DNA of 64,000 bases from Vibrio fortis (GCF_000695685.1 NZ_JFFR01000033.1:62001-126000); one strand, 5' to 3'; positions 15,670-24,664 are shown, counted from the first letter of the stretch. The notes: generated by a model from the letters alone, not told the origin. Made by a program: numbers and translations.

Positions 15670-15682
15670 GGCGTAAACAATT

Positions 15683-17110
15683 ATGAGTACCCTAGCAAAT
15701 CAAGCTACGAATACCAGTAGCAATTTTAATAACAGAAATAGCAGTAGCGACTATAAAAAACTCCTTAGTACCATGAAAGGCCACCTGCTTTTCGGTACAT
15801 CACATATGCTACCTTTCATTGTAGCCGGTGGTGTTCTGTTGGCGTTGGCGGTAATGGCATCGGGTAAAGGTGCCGTTCCAGCAGACGGCTTGCTGGCAGA
15901 CATCTCCAACATCGGTATCAAGGGCCTTGTTCTTTTCCCAATCATTCTTGGCGGCTTTATTGGTTACTCAATTGCTGATAAGCCAGCACTAGCACCAGCA
16001 ATGATCTCTTCTGGCATCATGGCAGACATGGGCGGCGGCTTCCTTGGCTGTATAGTTGCTGGCTTCATCGCAGGTGGCGTGGTGCTTCAACTTAAGAAGA
16101 TCCCACTTTCTACCAACATGACAGCACTAGGAGCTTACTTCATCTACCCGCTTGTTGGTACGCTAATCTCTGCAGGTATCGTATTATGGGGCATCGGTGA
16201 GCCAATCAAACTGTTCATGGCTTCAATGAACGAGTTCCTAGCGTCAATGGCCGGTGCATCTAAGATGGTTCTGGGCACAATCCTTGGTGGTATGACGGCG
16301 TTTGATATGGGCGGTCCAATCAACAAAGTGGCAACCCTATTCGCTCAAACTCAAGTAGACACACAACCATGGTTGATGGGCGGCGTAGGCATCGCGATTT
16401 GTACACCACCTCTAGGTATGGCACTGGCAACCTTCCTATTCAAGAACAAGTTCTCTAAACAAGAACAAGAAGCAGGTAAAGCGGCGGCAATCATGGGCTC
16501 TATCGGTATCTCTGAAGGTGCAATCCCATTCGCGGCAAACGACCCAATGCGTGTGCTTCCTTCAATCGTTGCCGGTGGTATCGTTGGCTGTGTGTTCGGC
16601 TTCATGACTGACATCCTACTTCACGCACCTTGGGGCGGCCTAATCACAGCGCCTGTATCAAGCAACATCCCAATGTACGTAGTTGGTATTGCACTAGGCT
16701 CACTAACCACAGCGGTTATCGTTGGCTTCTGGAAACCAGTAGTCGTTGAAACAGAAGAGGACACAGTTGAAGCTGCGCCAGTTCAAGCTCAAACAGCACC
16801 TGTAGCAGGCGAAGGCGAGTACGACATCGTAGCAGTAACATGTTGCCCTTCTGGTGTTGCACACACCTTCATGGCAGCCAAAGCACTAGAAAAAGCCGGT
16901 GCGGCAGCTGGCTTAAAAATCAAGGTAGAAACACAAGGTCAAAATGGCATTCAAAACCGCATCACCGACCTAGATGTCGCAAATGCGAAACTGGTTATCT
17001 TGGCTCACGATATTCAAGTGAAAGACGCTCACCGCTTTGCCAAGGCGAACGTGATTGAGTGTTCTACTAAGGAAGCGATGAAGAAAGCCGCAACACTGGT
17101 CGTCGCATAA
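15683..17110 (+). CDS. PTS fructose-family EIIC-EIIB permease
   Basis: This 475-residue membrane permease has a Ser/Asn-rich N-terminal 30 residues, an EIIC domain at about 35-350 (TAFDMGGPINKVATLFAQ, GISEGAIPFAAND) and a Glu/Ala-rich linker at about 355-375. A C-terminal EIIB domain follows at about 376-475, with Cys in VTCCPSGVAHTFMA. The EIIC is much closer in sequence to the A-C-B permease at 7058 than to that at 11432, so those two are likely recent paralogues with a different arrangement of EIIA. It forms an operon with the preceding EIIA gene. Codon use is regular, suggesting good expression. Confidence 0.92.
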   Translation: MSTLANQATNTSSNFNNRNSSSDYKKLLSTMKGHLLFGTSHMLPFIVAGGVLLALAVMASGKGAVPADGLLADISNIGIKGLVLFPIILGGFIGYSIADKPALAPAMISSGIMADMGGGFLGCIVAGFIAGGVVLQLKKIPLSTNMTALGAYFIYPLVGTLISAGIVLWGIGEPIKLFMASMNEFLASMAGASKMVLGTILGGMTAFDMGGPINKVATLFAQTQVDTQPWLMGGVGIAICTPPLGMALATFLFKNKFSKQEQEAGKAAAIMGSIGISEGAIPFAANDPMRVLPSIVAGGIVGCVFGFMTDILLHAPWGGLITAPVSSNIPMYVVGIALGSLTTAVIVGFWKPVVVETEEDTVEAAPVQAQTAPVAGEGEYDIVAVTCCPSGVAHTFMAAKALEKAGAAAGLKIKVETQGQNGIQNRITDLDVANAKLVILAHDIQVKDAHRFAKANVIECSTKEAMKKAATLVVA

Positions 17111-17136
17111 TCCAACGTCAAGTTAGCTCCTAACTC

Positions 17137-17167
17137 TAGAGCCCTACCCCCTAAGGGCTCTATTTTT
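17137..17167 (+). terminator. Terminator closing the PTS cluster
   Basis: TAGAGCCCT pairs with AGGGCTCTA over an 8-nt loop, followed by TTTTT. Confidence 0.88.
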
Positions 17168-17185
17168 CTCTTCTCTATGAGCTCG

Positions 17186-17962
17186 TTACATGCTCTTCAG
17201 TCCCCACTTCTCAGCGGTTTGCTGAAAGAAACCTTGCGTCTTTTTCAATTCAACCCAGTGGTTAATGTAGTTAATCCAAACCTGATCATCTTGTGGTAGT
17301 AGCATCGCAATTGGAGTTGGTTTACGTGGCTCTTTCACCGGAACTATCGCGAGTTGTTTAAACTTCTCTACTAAGGTTGCAGCCTCTACGTTTGAAGTCA
17401 CGGAGACATCAGCGCGGCGAGCTAAAAGCTCTTGGAAGTCCCGTGCCGGCGCTTCAATCACGATGTGTTGCGCCGATGGGAAAAAGTCCTTCACCATTTT
17501 TTCTTGTACTGTGCCGAGCGTGGCGGCAACTTTGATTTCTGCTTTGTCAAAGTCACTCCAGTCGGAGAACTTCCCTAGGTCTTTCTTTTGCACGACAGGG
17601 ACGAAAGCCAGATAGAAATAGGGTTGGCTGTACCCAGCGACTTTTGCTCGAGACATGTTGAGCGATGCGCTGCCAGTCACGTCGTATTTGTTGGCTGTGA
17701 TGCCATTCACCAAGGTTTTCCAGTCTGTCGCAACGTATTCCACTTTAACGCCTAGGTCTTTAGCCAACTCAGTCGTGACATCGATATCAAAGCCACGGTA
17801 GCTGTTGGTTGCTGGATCCTTCATTGTCATTGGGTTCCAATCACCCGTTGTACCAACGCGAAGAACTCCGGCATCCAGTATCTCCTGTAAACGACTTTGT
17901 GCATGTGCAATTTGTGTAAAAGCAAGTAAGCACATTCCTAATGCAATTAAGCTTTTCTTCAT
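17186..17962 (-). CDS. Periplasmic polar amino-acid ABC binding protein (SBP family 3)
   Basis: This 258-residue protein has a signal peptide at residues 1-21 ending Ala-His-Ala, then the family-3 opening ILDAGVLRVGTTGDWNPMT and the YRGFDIDVTTELAKDLG motif. The fold is shared by polar amino-acid binding proteins and by periplasmic cyclohexadienyl dehydratases (PheC); GVLRVGTTGD is seen in both, so an enzymatic role cannot be excluded. The divergent gene at 18082 encodes a matching permease, which favours transport. No ATPase gene is adjacent. The ligand is unknown. Confidence 0.8.
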   Translation of the reverse strand: MKKSLIALGMCLLAFTQIAHAQSRLQEILDAGVLRVGTTGDWNPMTMKDPATNSYRGFDIDVTTELAKDLGVKVEYVATDWKTLVNGITANKYDVTGSASLNMSRAKVAGYSQPYFYLAFVPVVQKKDLGKFSDWSDFDKAEIKVAATLGTVQEKMVKDFFPSAQHIVIEAPARDFQELLARRADVSVTSNVEAATLVEKFKQLAIVPVKEPRKPTPIAMLLPQDDQVWINYINHWVELKKTQGFFQQTAEKWGLKSM

Positions 17963-18081
17963 TTTTTATTCCTTCAAAGAATGCTGATTTCTAAGTGATG
18001 AGATATTCTTCTTAATTATTAACCATTAAACTGATTTGGTTGTTAACATGGCAATAACAAATGGAGTTTTTGGGAGTAAAT

Positions 18082-18822
18082 GTGAACTATCGTCACTTAT
18101 CGCTAGTTTCTCTGCTGTTTCTGACAGGATGTTCAGACTACCAATGGGGATGGTATGTACTCGACCCGTCAACGGAGCAAGGGCGAACTAACATTCAGTT
18201 TTTGGTAGCTGGTTTTAACGAGACTATTCAGGTTTCGTTGCTAAGCATGTTTTTTGCTATGGCTCTAGGTCTATTGGTCGCCTTTCCAGCGCTTTCCAGT
18301 TCTCCAATACTCAGGGGGATTAATCGACTTTACGTAGAGGTGATGCGTTCTATCCCTGTATTGGTATTACTATTGTGGGTGTATTACGGAATGCCGACAT
18401 TACTCGATGTCTCTTTGAACCACTTCTGGGCAGGGGTAATCGCACTAACCATTGCCGAGAGCGCCTTTATGGCAGAAGTGTTCCGTGGGGGGATTCAAGC
18501 GATTAATCGTGGCCAACATGAAGCGGCCGAATCCTTGGGATTGACCTATTGGCAAAAAATGCGATTGGTTATCCTACCGCAGGCATTCCGTCAGATACTG
18601 CCGCCCTTGGGCAATCAGTTTGTTTATATCCTCAAGATGAGTTCGCTAGTGAGTGTGATTGGTTTGAGTGATTTAACAAGGCGAGCAAATGAGCTGGTGG
18701 TGAACGAATATTTACCTTTAGAGATCTATACGTTTCTGGTTTTGGAATACCTTGTTCTTATTTTGGTCGTATCGCAAGCGGTTCGTTGGCTAGAAAAAAG
18801 GATTGCGATTCCGAGCCATTAA
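18082..18822 (+). CDS. Polar amino-acid ABC transporter permease with a lipobox-like N-terminus
   Basis: This HisM/GlnP-type permease of about 246 residues has five membrane segments and the EAA loop HEAAESLGLTYWQKMRLVILP, which docks an ATPase. The GTG at 18082 is chosen because GGGAG stands about six bases upstream; an ATG at 18061 in the same frame would add seven residues. With the GTG start the protein opens like a lipoprotein signal, a short hydrophobic stretch ending in LFLTGC (lipobox L-T-G-C), followed by SDYQWGWYVLDP before the usual permease domain. It is divergent from the binding-protein gene at 17186. The ATPase must come from elsewhere. Confidence 0.82.
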   Translation: MNYRHLSLVSLLFLTGCSDYQWGWYVLDPSTEQGRTNIQFLVAGFNETIQVSLLSMFFAMALGLLVAFPALSSSPILRGINRLYVEVMRSIPVLVLLLWVYYGMPTLLDVSLNHFWAGVIALTIAESAFMAEVFRGGIQAINRGQHEAAESLGLTYWQKMRLVILPQAFRQILPPLGNQFVYILKMSSLVSVIGLSDLTRRANELVVNEYLPLEIYTFLVLEYLVLILVVSQAVRWLEKRIAIPSH

Positions 18823-18910
18823 AGAGTTCTAACCCTTAAGAGCATTTAGCTACCTCCAATAAAAAAGCCTCGAGCACAGACCCAAGCTCCTGTTGATACT
18901 CCCCCTAAAA

Positions 18911-18938
18911 AAATCCCCACTCATCTGAGCGGGGATTT
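18911..18938. terminator. Bidirectional terminator between the permease gene and the ugp-type operon
   Basis: AAATCCCC pairs with GGGGATTT, and inside it CTCA pairs with TGAG. A-rich and T-rich flanks stand on the two sides, between convergent genes. Confidence 0.85.
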
Positions 18939-18966
18939 CTTTATTTCGAATACTCGACACATCAAC

Positions 18967-20097
18967 TTATTCAGTCAATGCTTCTTCTGTCTCTAGGTCA
19001 AACAGGTGACACTGTGAGGTATTGAAATGAAGCAATGTCTCTTGTCCGCTTTCCGCTGTGCGGTCAGCATCAAAAGGCACCCTTGCCACCATTTTGTCAT
19101 GACCGAGTTGGAAATAGAGATACAACTCATTGCCCATCGACTCGACCACACCTAGACGATGGTTTTGAGTATTCACCTCAGACAGTGGCGCGTCGTGATT
19201 CGTAAGGCTGATGTGTTCAGGACGAACGCCGAACCAAACCCACTCGCCCTGTTTTGCACGAGCAACGGCTTGTTTATCTTGTGGTAGCTCCCAACGAACA
19301 CCGCTCTCCGACAATACATTCATCACGCCGTCTATCTCATCAATACGCGCTTTAATGATGTTCATCGCTGGTGAACCAATGAAACCAGCCACAAACTTGT
19401 TTGCAGGGTGATGATAAAGATTCATTGGCGTATCAACCTGCATGATCTCACCTTGATTCAACACACAGATGCGGTCGCCCAAAGTCATCGCTTCCACTTG
19501 ATCGTGTGTCACGTAGATCATGGTGGCGTTTTGCCCTTCCTGCTTTAGGTTGTCGTGCAGCTGAGCAATGCTCACTCGCGTCGAAACTCGCAGCTTAGCA
19601 TCCAAGTTAGAGAGTGGTTCATCGAACAAGAACACGTCTGGTTTGCGCACCATGGCACGACCCAGCGCCACACGTTGACGCTGACCACCCGACATCTCAC
19701 CCGGTTTGTTATTCAATAGATGCTCGATATCCAACGTTTTCGCCGCCTCTGAAATACGCTCGTCGATCTCGTGCTTTGGCAGTTTTTGCTGCTTTAATCC
19801 AAAGGCCATGTTGTCGTAGACCGACATGTGCGGGTAAAGCGCGTAGTTTTGGAACACCATCGAGATACCACGATCTTTAGGAGGCAGATCATTAACGCGC
19901 TTATCCCCGATGTAAACATCGCCCTCTGAGATATCTTCTAGCCCAGCGATCATGCGCAGTGTGGTGGACTTGGCGCAGCCAGACGGCCCAACAAACACCA
20001 TAAACTCGCCTTCTTGAATATTGAGGTCGACACCATGTACCGCTTTAAAGCCGTTTGGGTAGGTCTTCTCAACGCCTCTCAAGGTTACTTCAGCCAT
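18967..20097 (-). CDS. ABC transporter ATPase, UgpC/MalK type
   Basis: This 376-residue ATPase has Walker A GPSGCAKSTT at about residues 38-47, the signature MSGGQRQRVALGRAM, Walker B VFLFDEPLSNLDAKLR, the His loop VTHDQVEAM, and a C-terminal TOBE/regulatory domain from about 240. Walker A has Ala where Gly is usual, a variant I recall from other functional sugar ABC ATPases. It is the last gene of a six-gene operon running from 25573 to 18967 and energises the two permeases encoded at 23693 and 24689. The substrate class is glycerol 3-phosphate, sugar or a related compound. Confidence 0.9.
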   Translation of the reverse strand: MAEVTLRGVEKTYPNGFKAVHGVDLNIQEGEFMVFVGPSGCAKSTTLRMIAGLEDISEGDVYIGDKRVNDLPPKDRGISMVFQNYALYPHMSVYDNMAFGLKQQKLPKHEIDERISEAAKTLDIEHLLNNKPGEMSGGQRQRVALGRAMVRKPDVFLFDEPLSNLDAKLRVSTRVSIAQLHDNLKQEGQNATMIYVTHDQVEAMTLGDRICVLNQGEIMQVDTPMNLYHHPANKFVAGFIGSPAMNIIKARIDEIDGVMNVLSESGVRWELPQDKQAVARAKQGEWVWFGVRPEHISLTNHDAPLSEVNTQNHRLGVVESMGNELYLYFQLGHDKMVARVPFDADRTAESGQETLLHFNTSQCHLFDLETEEALTE

Positions 20098-20106
20098 AAC
20101 CAGTCC

Positions 20107-20844
20107 TTAAATCAATTCGTTAAATTCTTGAGGATCGAAGTTGGCAACCGAATGAATCACCAAGTCAGCTATTGGCTCTAGTTCGGCGTGATTGGCCGTG
20201 CCAGTGAGTACACCCACGTTCTTAGCACCAGCATTTCGACCAAATTCCATATCCGACACCGTGTCACCAAACATGATCACTTCATGTGGCTCGATACCAC
20301 ACTGCTCGCAGAACGCATTCAACAATGCGGGCGCTGGCTTAGGCTCAATATCACCATCAGAATAGCCAACGTAATCAAACAGTTCGCTCAGGCCAGATTG
20401 CTCTAATGTATAAACAGTCGAGTCTTTAGTGTCAGCCGTTGCCACGCCTAAATACATGCCTTGCTGCTTAAGCGACGTCAGTTTTTCCGTTACACCCGGC
20501 AGTGCTTCAACCCACTCTGGATTCTCTTCCACCTGATTGTTGAAAGCCGCTTTGGTGACTTGGGTGAACTCAGTCAGAGATACCGAAGGTTCTAACATTT
20601 TGAACCATGCAATCGCGGTATCTTCAACTGGGTTAGAAGCTAATAGTCCATAGTTATCAACCACATCACCCTCAACTCCGATAGCCAAGAGTAACTCAGT
20701 AACCGTGACAGTTTGATTACCTTGGTGGCTGTCACTGAAGGCTTTAACTTGCTCACTTGCACCACGAGAAACGTTGAGCCACATCTTGTGGAATTCCAAT
20801 AGGGTGCCGTCTTTATCAAACAATAGTGCTTTAAACTTCATCAC
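20107..20844 (-). CDS. HAD-superfamily phosphatase (phosphoglycolate-phosphatase-like)
   Basis: This 245-residue hydrolase has HAD motif I LLFDKDGTLL (Asp nucleophile at about residue 10), motif II Thr/Ser in GVATADTKD, and the motif IV metal-binding segment MFGDTVSDMEFGRNAG. The cap is the helical Gph type. It overlaps the upstream metallohydrolase gene by 14 bp and precedes the ATPase gene by 9 bp, so it belongs to the ABC operon. A phosphatase next to a PHP hydrolase and an uptake system suggests stepwise removal of phosphate from an imported phosphodiester or phosphate ester (inference). Confidence 0.88.
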   Translation of the reverse strand: MMKFKALLFDKDGTLLEFHKMWLNVSRGASEQVKAFSDSHQGNQTVTVTELLLAIGVEGDVVDNYGLLASNPVEDTAIAWFKMLEPSVSLTEFTQVTKAAFNNQVEENPEWVEALPGVTEKLTSLKQQGMYLGVATADTKDSTVYTLEQSGLSELFDYVGYSDGDIEPKPAPALLNAFCEQCGIEPHEVIMFGDTVSDMEFGRNAGAKNVGVLTGTANHAELEPIADLVIHSVANFDPQEFNELI

Positions 20845-22300
20845 TATTTACTCGCTCCATAAGTTCACCCCAAGTGTCGACAAGAGGTTGGTTAAATTGT
20901 GGTTGGGTGCCATCAAAGACAGCGTTGATACAGCCTTCAAACTCACCGTTTTGTTGCGAAGCTGAGCCATACTGAGATGTTGAGCCGTATTGAGACGATG
21001 AGCCGCGTCGAATATCGATACGACACCAGTGGTAACCCGCTTCAACGAAAAGGCTTTGCTTTTCATCCGTGAGGTCGATTTTTTCGATCACTTGTCCATC
21101 GACCACGCACTCTGCGTAGTAGTCATGTTCCGTGTCGCGAACAGATAATCGATAGGTCAGCGCTTGGCCTTTACTGTCTTCACCAGGAAGCAGATCGCCG
21201 AGATTAATATCGAATTTCAGACCGCAACGGCGCTCTAGGTACACTTGTCCATTACGCAAACCGGCCAAGATCCCTTCTCCACTCAAGCCGTGGCTATACA
21301 CGAAAGTTGAAGGGTCACCGTAAATGGAAGGCTCGGTCGCTTTTGGATTGCGCTCTTGAGGTTCTAGGTGTGAGTCACTGCCACCAATCGCGGTAATACG
21401 CTGGCCGCAGTTCCACATCTCATTGAGTACCATTAAGGCATCTTCAGTCGCTTTCGGCGACGTTGACCAAGTTGGGTCACAACACACTTCAAAGGTCGAG
21501 ACTTGGCTCAGCAATACTTCATCGTAGTGCCAATGCCATGGTTTCATCATCGGGTGATTAATGCCAAGGGAACTGTGTCCACTTTTAGCAAGCTTCAACC
21601 CGGCCTCCATAGTGGCTCGAGTCGTATGTTCAACTTTTGTTAGATCCAAGGAATGGCTTGGACCATGAACATTGAAATGCCCAAGATCGGTTGTAACTTC
21701 TAATGCAGGCAGAAACAGGCACTGTTTTGAAAGTGGCAGTTTCGGCTGGCATATGTTGTGTTCGGTAATAAAGAAAAAATCTAAGCCTTGCGACTCAACA
21801 ATCTCTTTTGCGGCACTTAGCGTGTTGTGTCCATCGGAAAGCTGAGTGTGGGCATGAAGGTCGCCACGATACCAACGCGACTCTGCACTCAGCATCTGGC
21901 TGTAATCAAATTCGATCTGGTGTGACGGAGTCACCACCGATTGAAGATCGAGTTCTTCACCGTTCAATGATTCAGGAAAGGCGATATCGACTTGATATTG
22001 CATCGCTCGCTCACGACGGAACTCACCTTCAAGGTTGTACAGCTCGACAAACCACTCACCGGACTCTAGTGGGCCGTCAATCGCACCTAAACCTGATGCC
22101 TGTCGTTGAATCATCAGAGACTTATAGTCTTTTTCAAACAGGACCTTGCCACGAAAGTTTTGATTTGCGTCGTAAGCGGCAGCGTACAAGAAGCCTTTGG
22201 TTACCGTCGTTCCGGTAATCTTGACGGCATCAACGTCCGCAGGGACATGAAAGGGAATTCGCACTCTGCCAAAAGAGAGTTCGCCTTGAAATTGGTTCAT
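20831..22300 (-). CDS. CehA/McbA-family PHP-domain metallohydrolase
   Basis: This roughly 489-residue protein has an N-terminal beta-rich domain (about 1-140) that may bind substrate. The PHP domain at about 150-390 carries the metal-binding motifs WYRGDLHAHTQLSDGH, FFITEHN and AIGGSDSHLEP. No signal peptide is evident. The ATG at 22300 is preferred over a TTG four codons upstream because GGTGA stands five bases before it. PHP proteins of this group hydrolyse phosphodiesters or esters. In this operon it is a candidate for cleaving the compound brought in by the Ugp-type importer. Near the C-terminus is an unusual Gly-Ser-x-Ser-Gln-Tyr tandem repeat. Confidence 0.85.
   Translation of the reverse strand: MNQFQGELSFGRVRIPFHVPADVDAVKITGTTVTKGFLYAAAYDANQNFRGKVLFEKDYKSLMIQRQASGLGAIDGPLESGEWFVELYNLEGEFRRERAMQYQVDIAFPESLNGEELDLQSVVTPSHQIEFDYSQMLSAESRWYRGDLHAHTQLSDGHNTLSAAKEIVESQGLDFFFITEHNICQPKLPLSKQCLFLPALEVTTDLGHFNVHGPSHSLDLTKVEHTTRATMEAGLKLAKSGHSSLGINHPMMKPWHWHYDEVLLSQVSTFEVCCDPTWSTSPKATEDALMVLNEMWNCGQRITAIGGSDSHLEPQERNPKATEPSIYGDPSTFVYSHGLSGEGILAGLRNGQVYLERRCGLKFDINLGDLLPGEDSKGQALTYRLSVRDTEHDYYAECVVDGQVIEKIDLTDEKQSLFVEAGYHWCRIDIRRGSSSQYGSTSQYGSASQQNGEFEGCINAVFDGTQPQFNQPLVDTWGELMERVNSDEV
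20951..21004 (-). repeat. Three in-frame 18-bp tandem repeats inside the PHP hydrolase gene
   Basis: Units at 20987-21004, 20969-20986 and 20951-20968 encode GSSSQY, GSTSQY and GSASQQ. They lie in a surface-loop-like region before the C-terminus, and copy number may vary between strains (inference). Confidence 0.8.
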
Positions 22301-22351
22301 TGCTTTCACCAAGTTGCTCTATATTAAACATCACAAAGAGCGATGAGATGA

Positions 22352-22374
22352 TAGCCCACCACATTGATGGGCTA
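22352..22374 (-). promoter_or_regulatory. Intercistronic hairpin after the binding-protein gene
   Basis: TAGCCCA pairs with TGGGCTA over a 9-nt loop in the 105-bp gap between the SBP and PHP genes. It has no T tract. A stem here could protect the binding-protein message and lower downstream expression, as in other ABC operons (inference). Confidence 0.5.
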
Positions 22375-22405
22375 CTGTTTTAGATACAGAGGTCTTAACC
22401 CCGAT

Positions 22406-23686
22406 TTATGAACGATTCGCTCTATCCAAAGCACGTTGCGCCTTTTTCGCCGCTTGTTTTAGTGCTTTTTCTGCTGGCACGTTCTGAATTTGGATTTGAT
22501 CCGCCGCTACTTTCAGAGCATCCATGATCTTGCCGTTGGTTGGGTCAAGGAAGTCTTTAGTTGCCGTATTCGCCTGCTTCAAAGGAATCAGAGCTTGCGG
22601 GTTGTCTTGAGTGAATGCTTGGTACTCTGGCACCTCAGATACGCTGTTACGTACTGGGATGTAACCTGTGAACATTGACCAAGCTGCTGTGTTCTTGGCA
22701 TTAGTGTAGAACTCTACAAATTCAAATGCACCCTTCGCTGCTTTGTCGTCTGTACCCTTTGGCATCACGTAAACCAGCGCACCCGCTTGTGGCGCTGATG
22801 GGTGGTTGCCCCAACCCGGTTGAGTGGTCGCTGCAAGCTTAGTGAAGTCCAAGTCACCTTGGTCACCAGAAGAGCCAGTGTAGCCAAGCGCATTGTCTTT
22901 CATCACGTCATCGATAGTCTTGTACCAATATTCCCAACCCTGACCGCCGTAGTGAATACGCATGATCTGATCATCGTGAATCCATTGACGGAAGCTGTCC
23001 CATACCTCAACCCACTCTGGAGAGTCGATCAGCACTTTCTTACCGTCATCACTGATGATCTTGGCGCCATTAGAGAATGCCGCATCGATCATGTTGTCTT
23101 GGCCCCACATCGGCTCCCAACCATAGAAAGTGGTGTTGCCTTTGTCATCACGCTGCGTCACTTTCTCAGCAACTTTTGCTACACCTTGCCAAGTTGCTAG
23201 GTCTTGCTCAGTAAAGCCATGCTCAGCCAGCACTTGCTTGTTGTAGTAGAACACTTGAGTGGTGCCGTAAGCTGGCAAACCAATCACAGTGCCATCGTCT
23301 GCTGTCACTTGATCTTTGAACGCACCGATGAAGTCAGAGAAGTTAAACTCTTCATCCATAAATGGCGTTAGGTCACGGCTCAATCCACGTCCGTGCATCG
23401 CTTCTGCACGACCAGAATCAAGAAGAACCAGTTCAGGAGCCGTTCGAGACGCCAAACCTGCTTGCAGCTTTTGATAGGTTTCCGTGTAGTTACCCTGTAG
23501 AGCTGGCTTAACAACGTACTCATCTTGGCTCGCATTGAACTCTTCAATAAGCTTAGTCATCATTTGTTGAGGCTTAGTACCACCGGAATACCAGAAGTTA
23601 ACCTCTGTTGCTGCAAGAACACTGCTAGAGAACATAGAAGCGCTTGCTGCGCCAGCACACACTAGTGCGAGAGTTTTTAGTTTCAT
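22406..23686 (-). CDS. ABC transporter periplasmic binding protein, UgpB/MalE type
   Basis: This 426-residue family-1 solute-binding protein has a signal peptide at residues 1-25 ending Val-Leu-Ala and a mature start ATEVNFWYSGG. The internal motif FYYNKQVLAEHGF and the UgpB-like layout are clear, and the tail is basic. It lies six bases after the permease gene at 23693 and delivers substrate to the permease pair. WYSGGTKPQQ near the start resembles glycerol-3-phosphate/sugar-type proteins rather than maltose proteins, but the ligand cannot be read from sequence. The associated hydrolase and phosphatase favour a phosphorylated organic compound (inference). Confidence 0.9.
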   Translation of the reverse strand: MKLKTLALVCAGAASASMFSSSVLAATEVNFWYSGGTKPQQMMTKLIEEFNASQDEYVVKPALQGNYTETYQKLQAGLASRTAPELVLLDSGRAEAMHGRGLSRDLTPFMDEEFNFSDFIGAFKDQVTADDGTVIGLPAYGTTQVFYYNKQVLAEHGFTEQDLATWQGVAKVAEKVTQRDDKGNTTFYGWEPMWGQDNMIDAAFSNGAKIISDDGKKVLIDSPEWVEVWDSFRQWIHDDQIMRIHYGGQGWEYWYKTIDDVMKDNALGYTGSSGDQGDLDFTKLAATTQPGWGNHPSAPQAGALVYVMPKGTDDKAAKGAFEFVEFYTNAKNTAAWSMFTGYIPVRNSVSEVPEYQAFTQDNPQALIPLKQANTATKDFLDPTNGKIMDALKVAADQIQIQNVPAEKALKQAAKKAQRALDRANRS

Positions 23687-23692
23687 TTCCGT

Positions 23693-24664
23693 TTACTCTT
23701 TTACGCCGTTATCGGCGATACCTGAAAGAATCGTCTTTTGACAGATGACGAATAGAATCAATAAAGGCATTACAGCAATCGTGCTCGCCGCCATGATCTG
23801 CGACCAGTTCAAACCGTAGTTACCTTCAGCGATAAAGTAGTGACGAATACCAGTCGCAATCAGGTTCAATTCCTGAGTAGTGATAACCAGACTCGGCCAC
23901 ATGTAACTGTTGTAGTTGGTGATAAAGGTAATAAGGAATAGTGTTGCCACTGCCGCTCGGCACTGGGGTAGCACTATCGCCCAAAGAATTTTGAGCTCGC
24001 CAGCGCCATCAATACGCGCCGCTTCAACCAAGGATGGATGTACCTTGATAAACACTTGGCGCAGGTAGAACACACCAAATACCGAGGCTGCGTTAGACGC
24101 GATCAAACCCATGTGAGAATCCAAAAGCCCTAGCTTTGCCAACGTGATGTAAGAAGGAATGTTGGTCACAGCTCCCGGTAACATGTAACACCCCATCACC
24201 ACAAAATAGAGCAAGGTTTTCGAGCGAAACTTCAATTGAGTCAGTGCGTAAGCAAACATCGCCGAATTGATGATCACCAATAGCGTGGTGAACAGAGCCA
24301 CACTGAAGCTATTGAAGATGTACAAACCAAAAGGGGCACTCTGGAACGTCTCAATGAATGTCTCCCAACGGAACTGCGAAGGGATAAGATCTAATGGGTT
24401 CGCGAAGATCTCATCATTGCTTTTCAGCGAGCCTGATAGCATCCACAAGAATGGGAATACCATGATGGTGCCGCACACCATCAAGAACAGATGCTTACTC
24501 AATGCAGCCAGAGACTGCGCATTAACTCGAGTTGCAGATGCTGTGCTCGACTGTTGTTTTTCTATTTTCACCGCCACTGAAGAGCGCTGCGCTCTAGCAC
24601 TGCTGCTTTTTAGTGGTCTGGTTGTGCGAATCACCGGATTCGCATCTAATGTTTGCGTGGTCAT
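23693..24664 (-). CDS. ABC sugar/glycerol-3-phosphate permease, UgpE/MalG type, with an N-terminal extension
   Basis: This 323-residue inner-membrane permease has six membrane spans beginning at about residue 58 and the EAA loop VEAARIDGAGELKILWAIVLP. About 50 residues rich in Ser, Ala, Arg and Thr precede the first span; the family usually starts within 20 residues of it, so this cytoplasmic tail is unusual. The gene lies 24 bp after the partner permease gene. It forms the heterodimeric channel with the product of 24689. Confidence 0.9.
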   Translation of the reverse strand: MTTQTLDANPVIRTTRPLKSSSARAQRSSVAVKIEKQQSSTASATRVNAQSLAALSKHLFLMVCGTIMVFPFLWMLSGSLKSNDEIFANPLDLIPSQFRWETFIETFQSAPFGLYIFNSFSVALFTTLLVIINSAMFAYALTQLKFRSKTLLYFVVMGCYMLPGAVTNIPSYITLAKLGLLDSHMGLIASNAASVFGVFYLRQVFIKVHPSLVEAARIDGAGELKILWAIVLPQCRAAVATLFLITFITNYNSYMWPSLVITTQELNLIATGIRHYFIAEGNYGLNWSQIMAASTIAVMPLLILFVICQKTILSGIADNGVKE

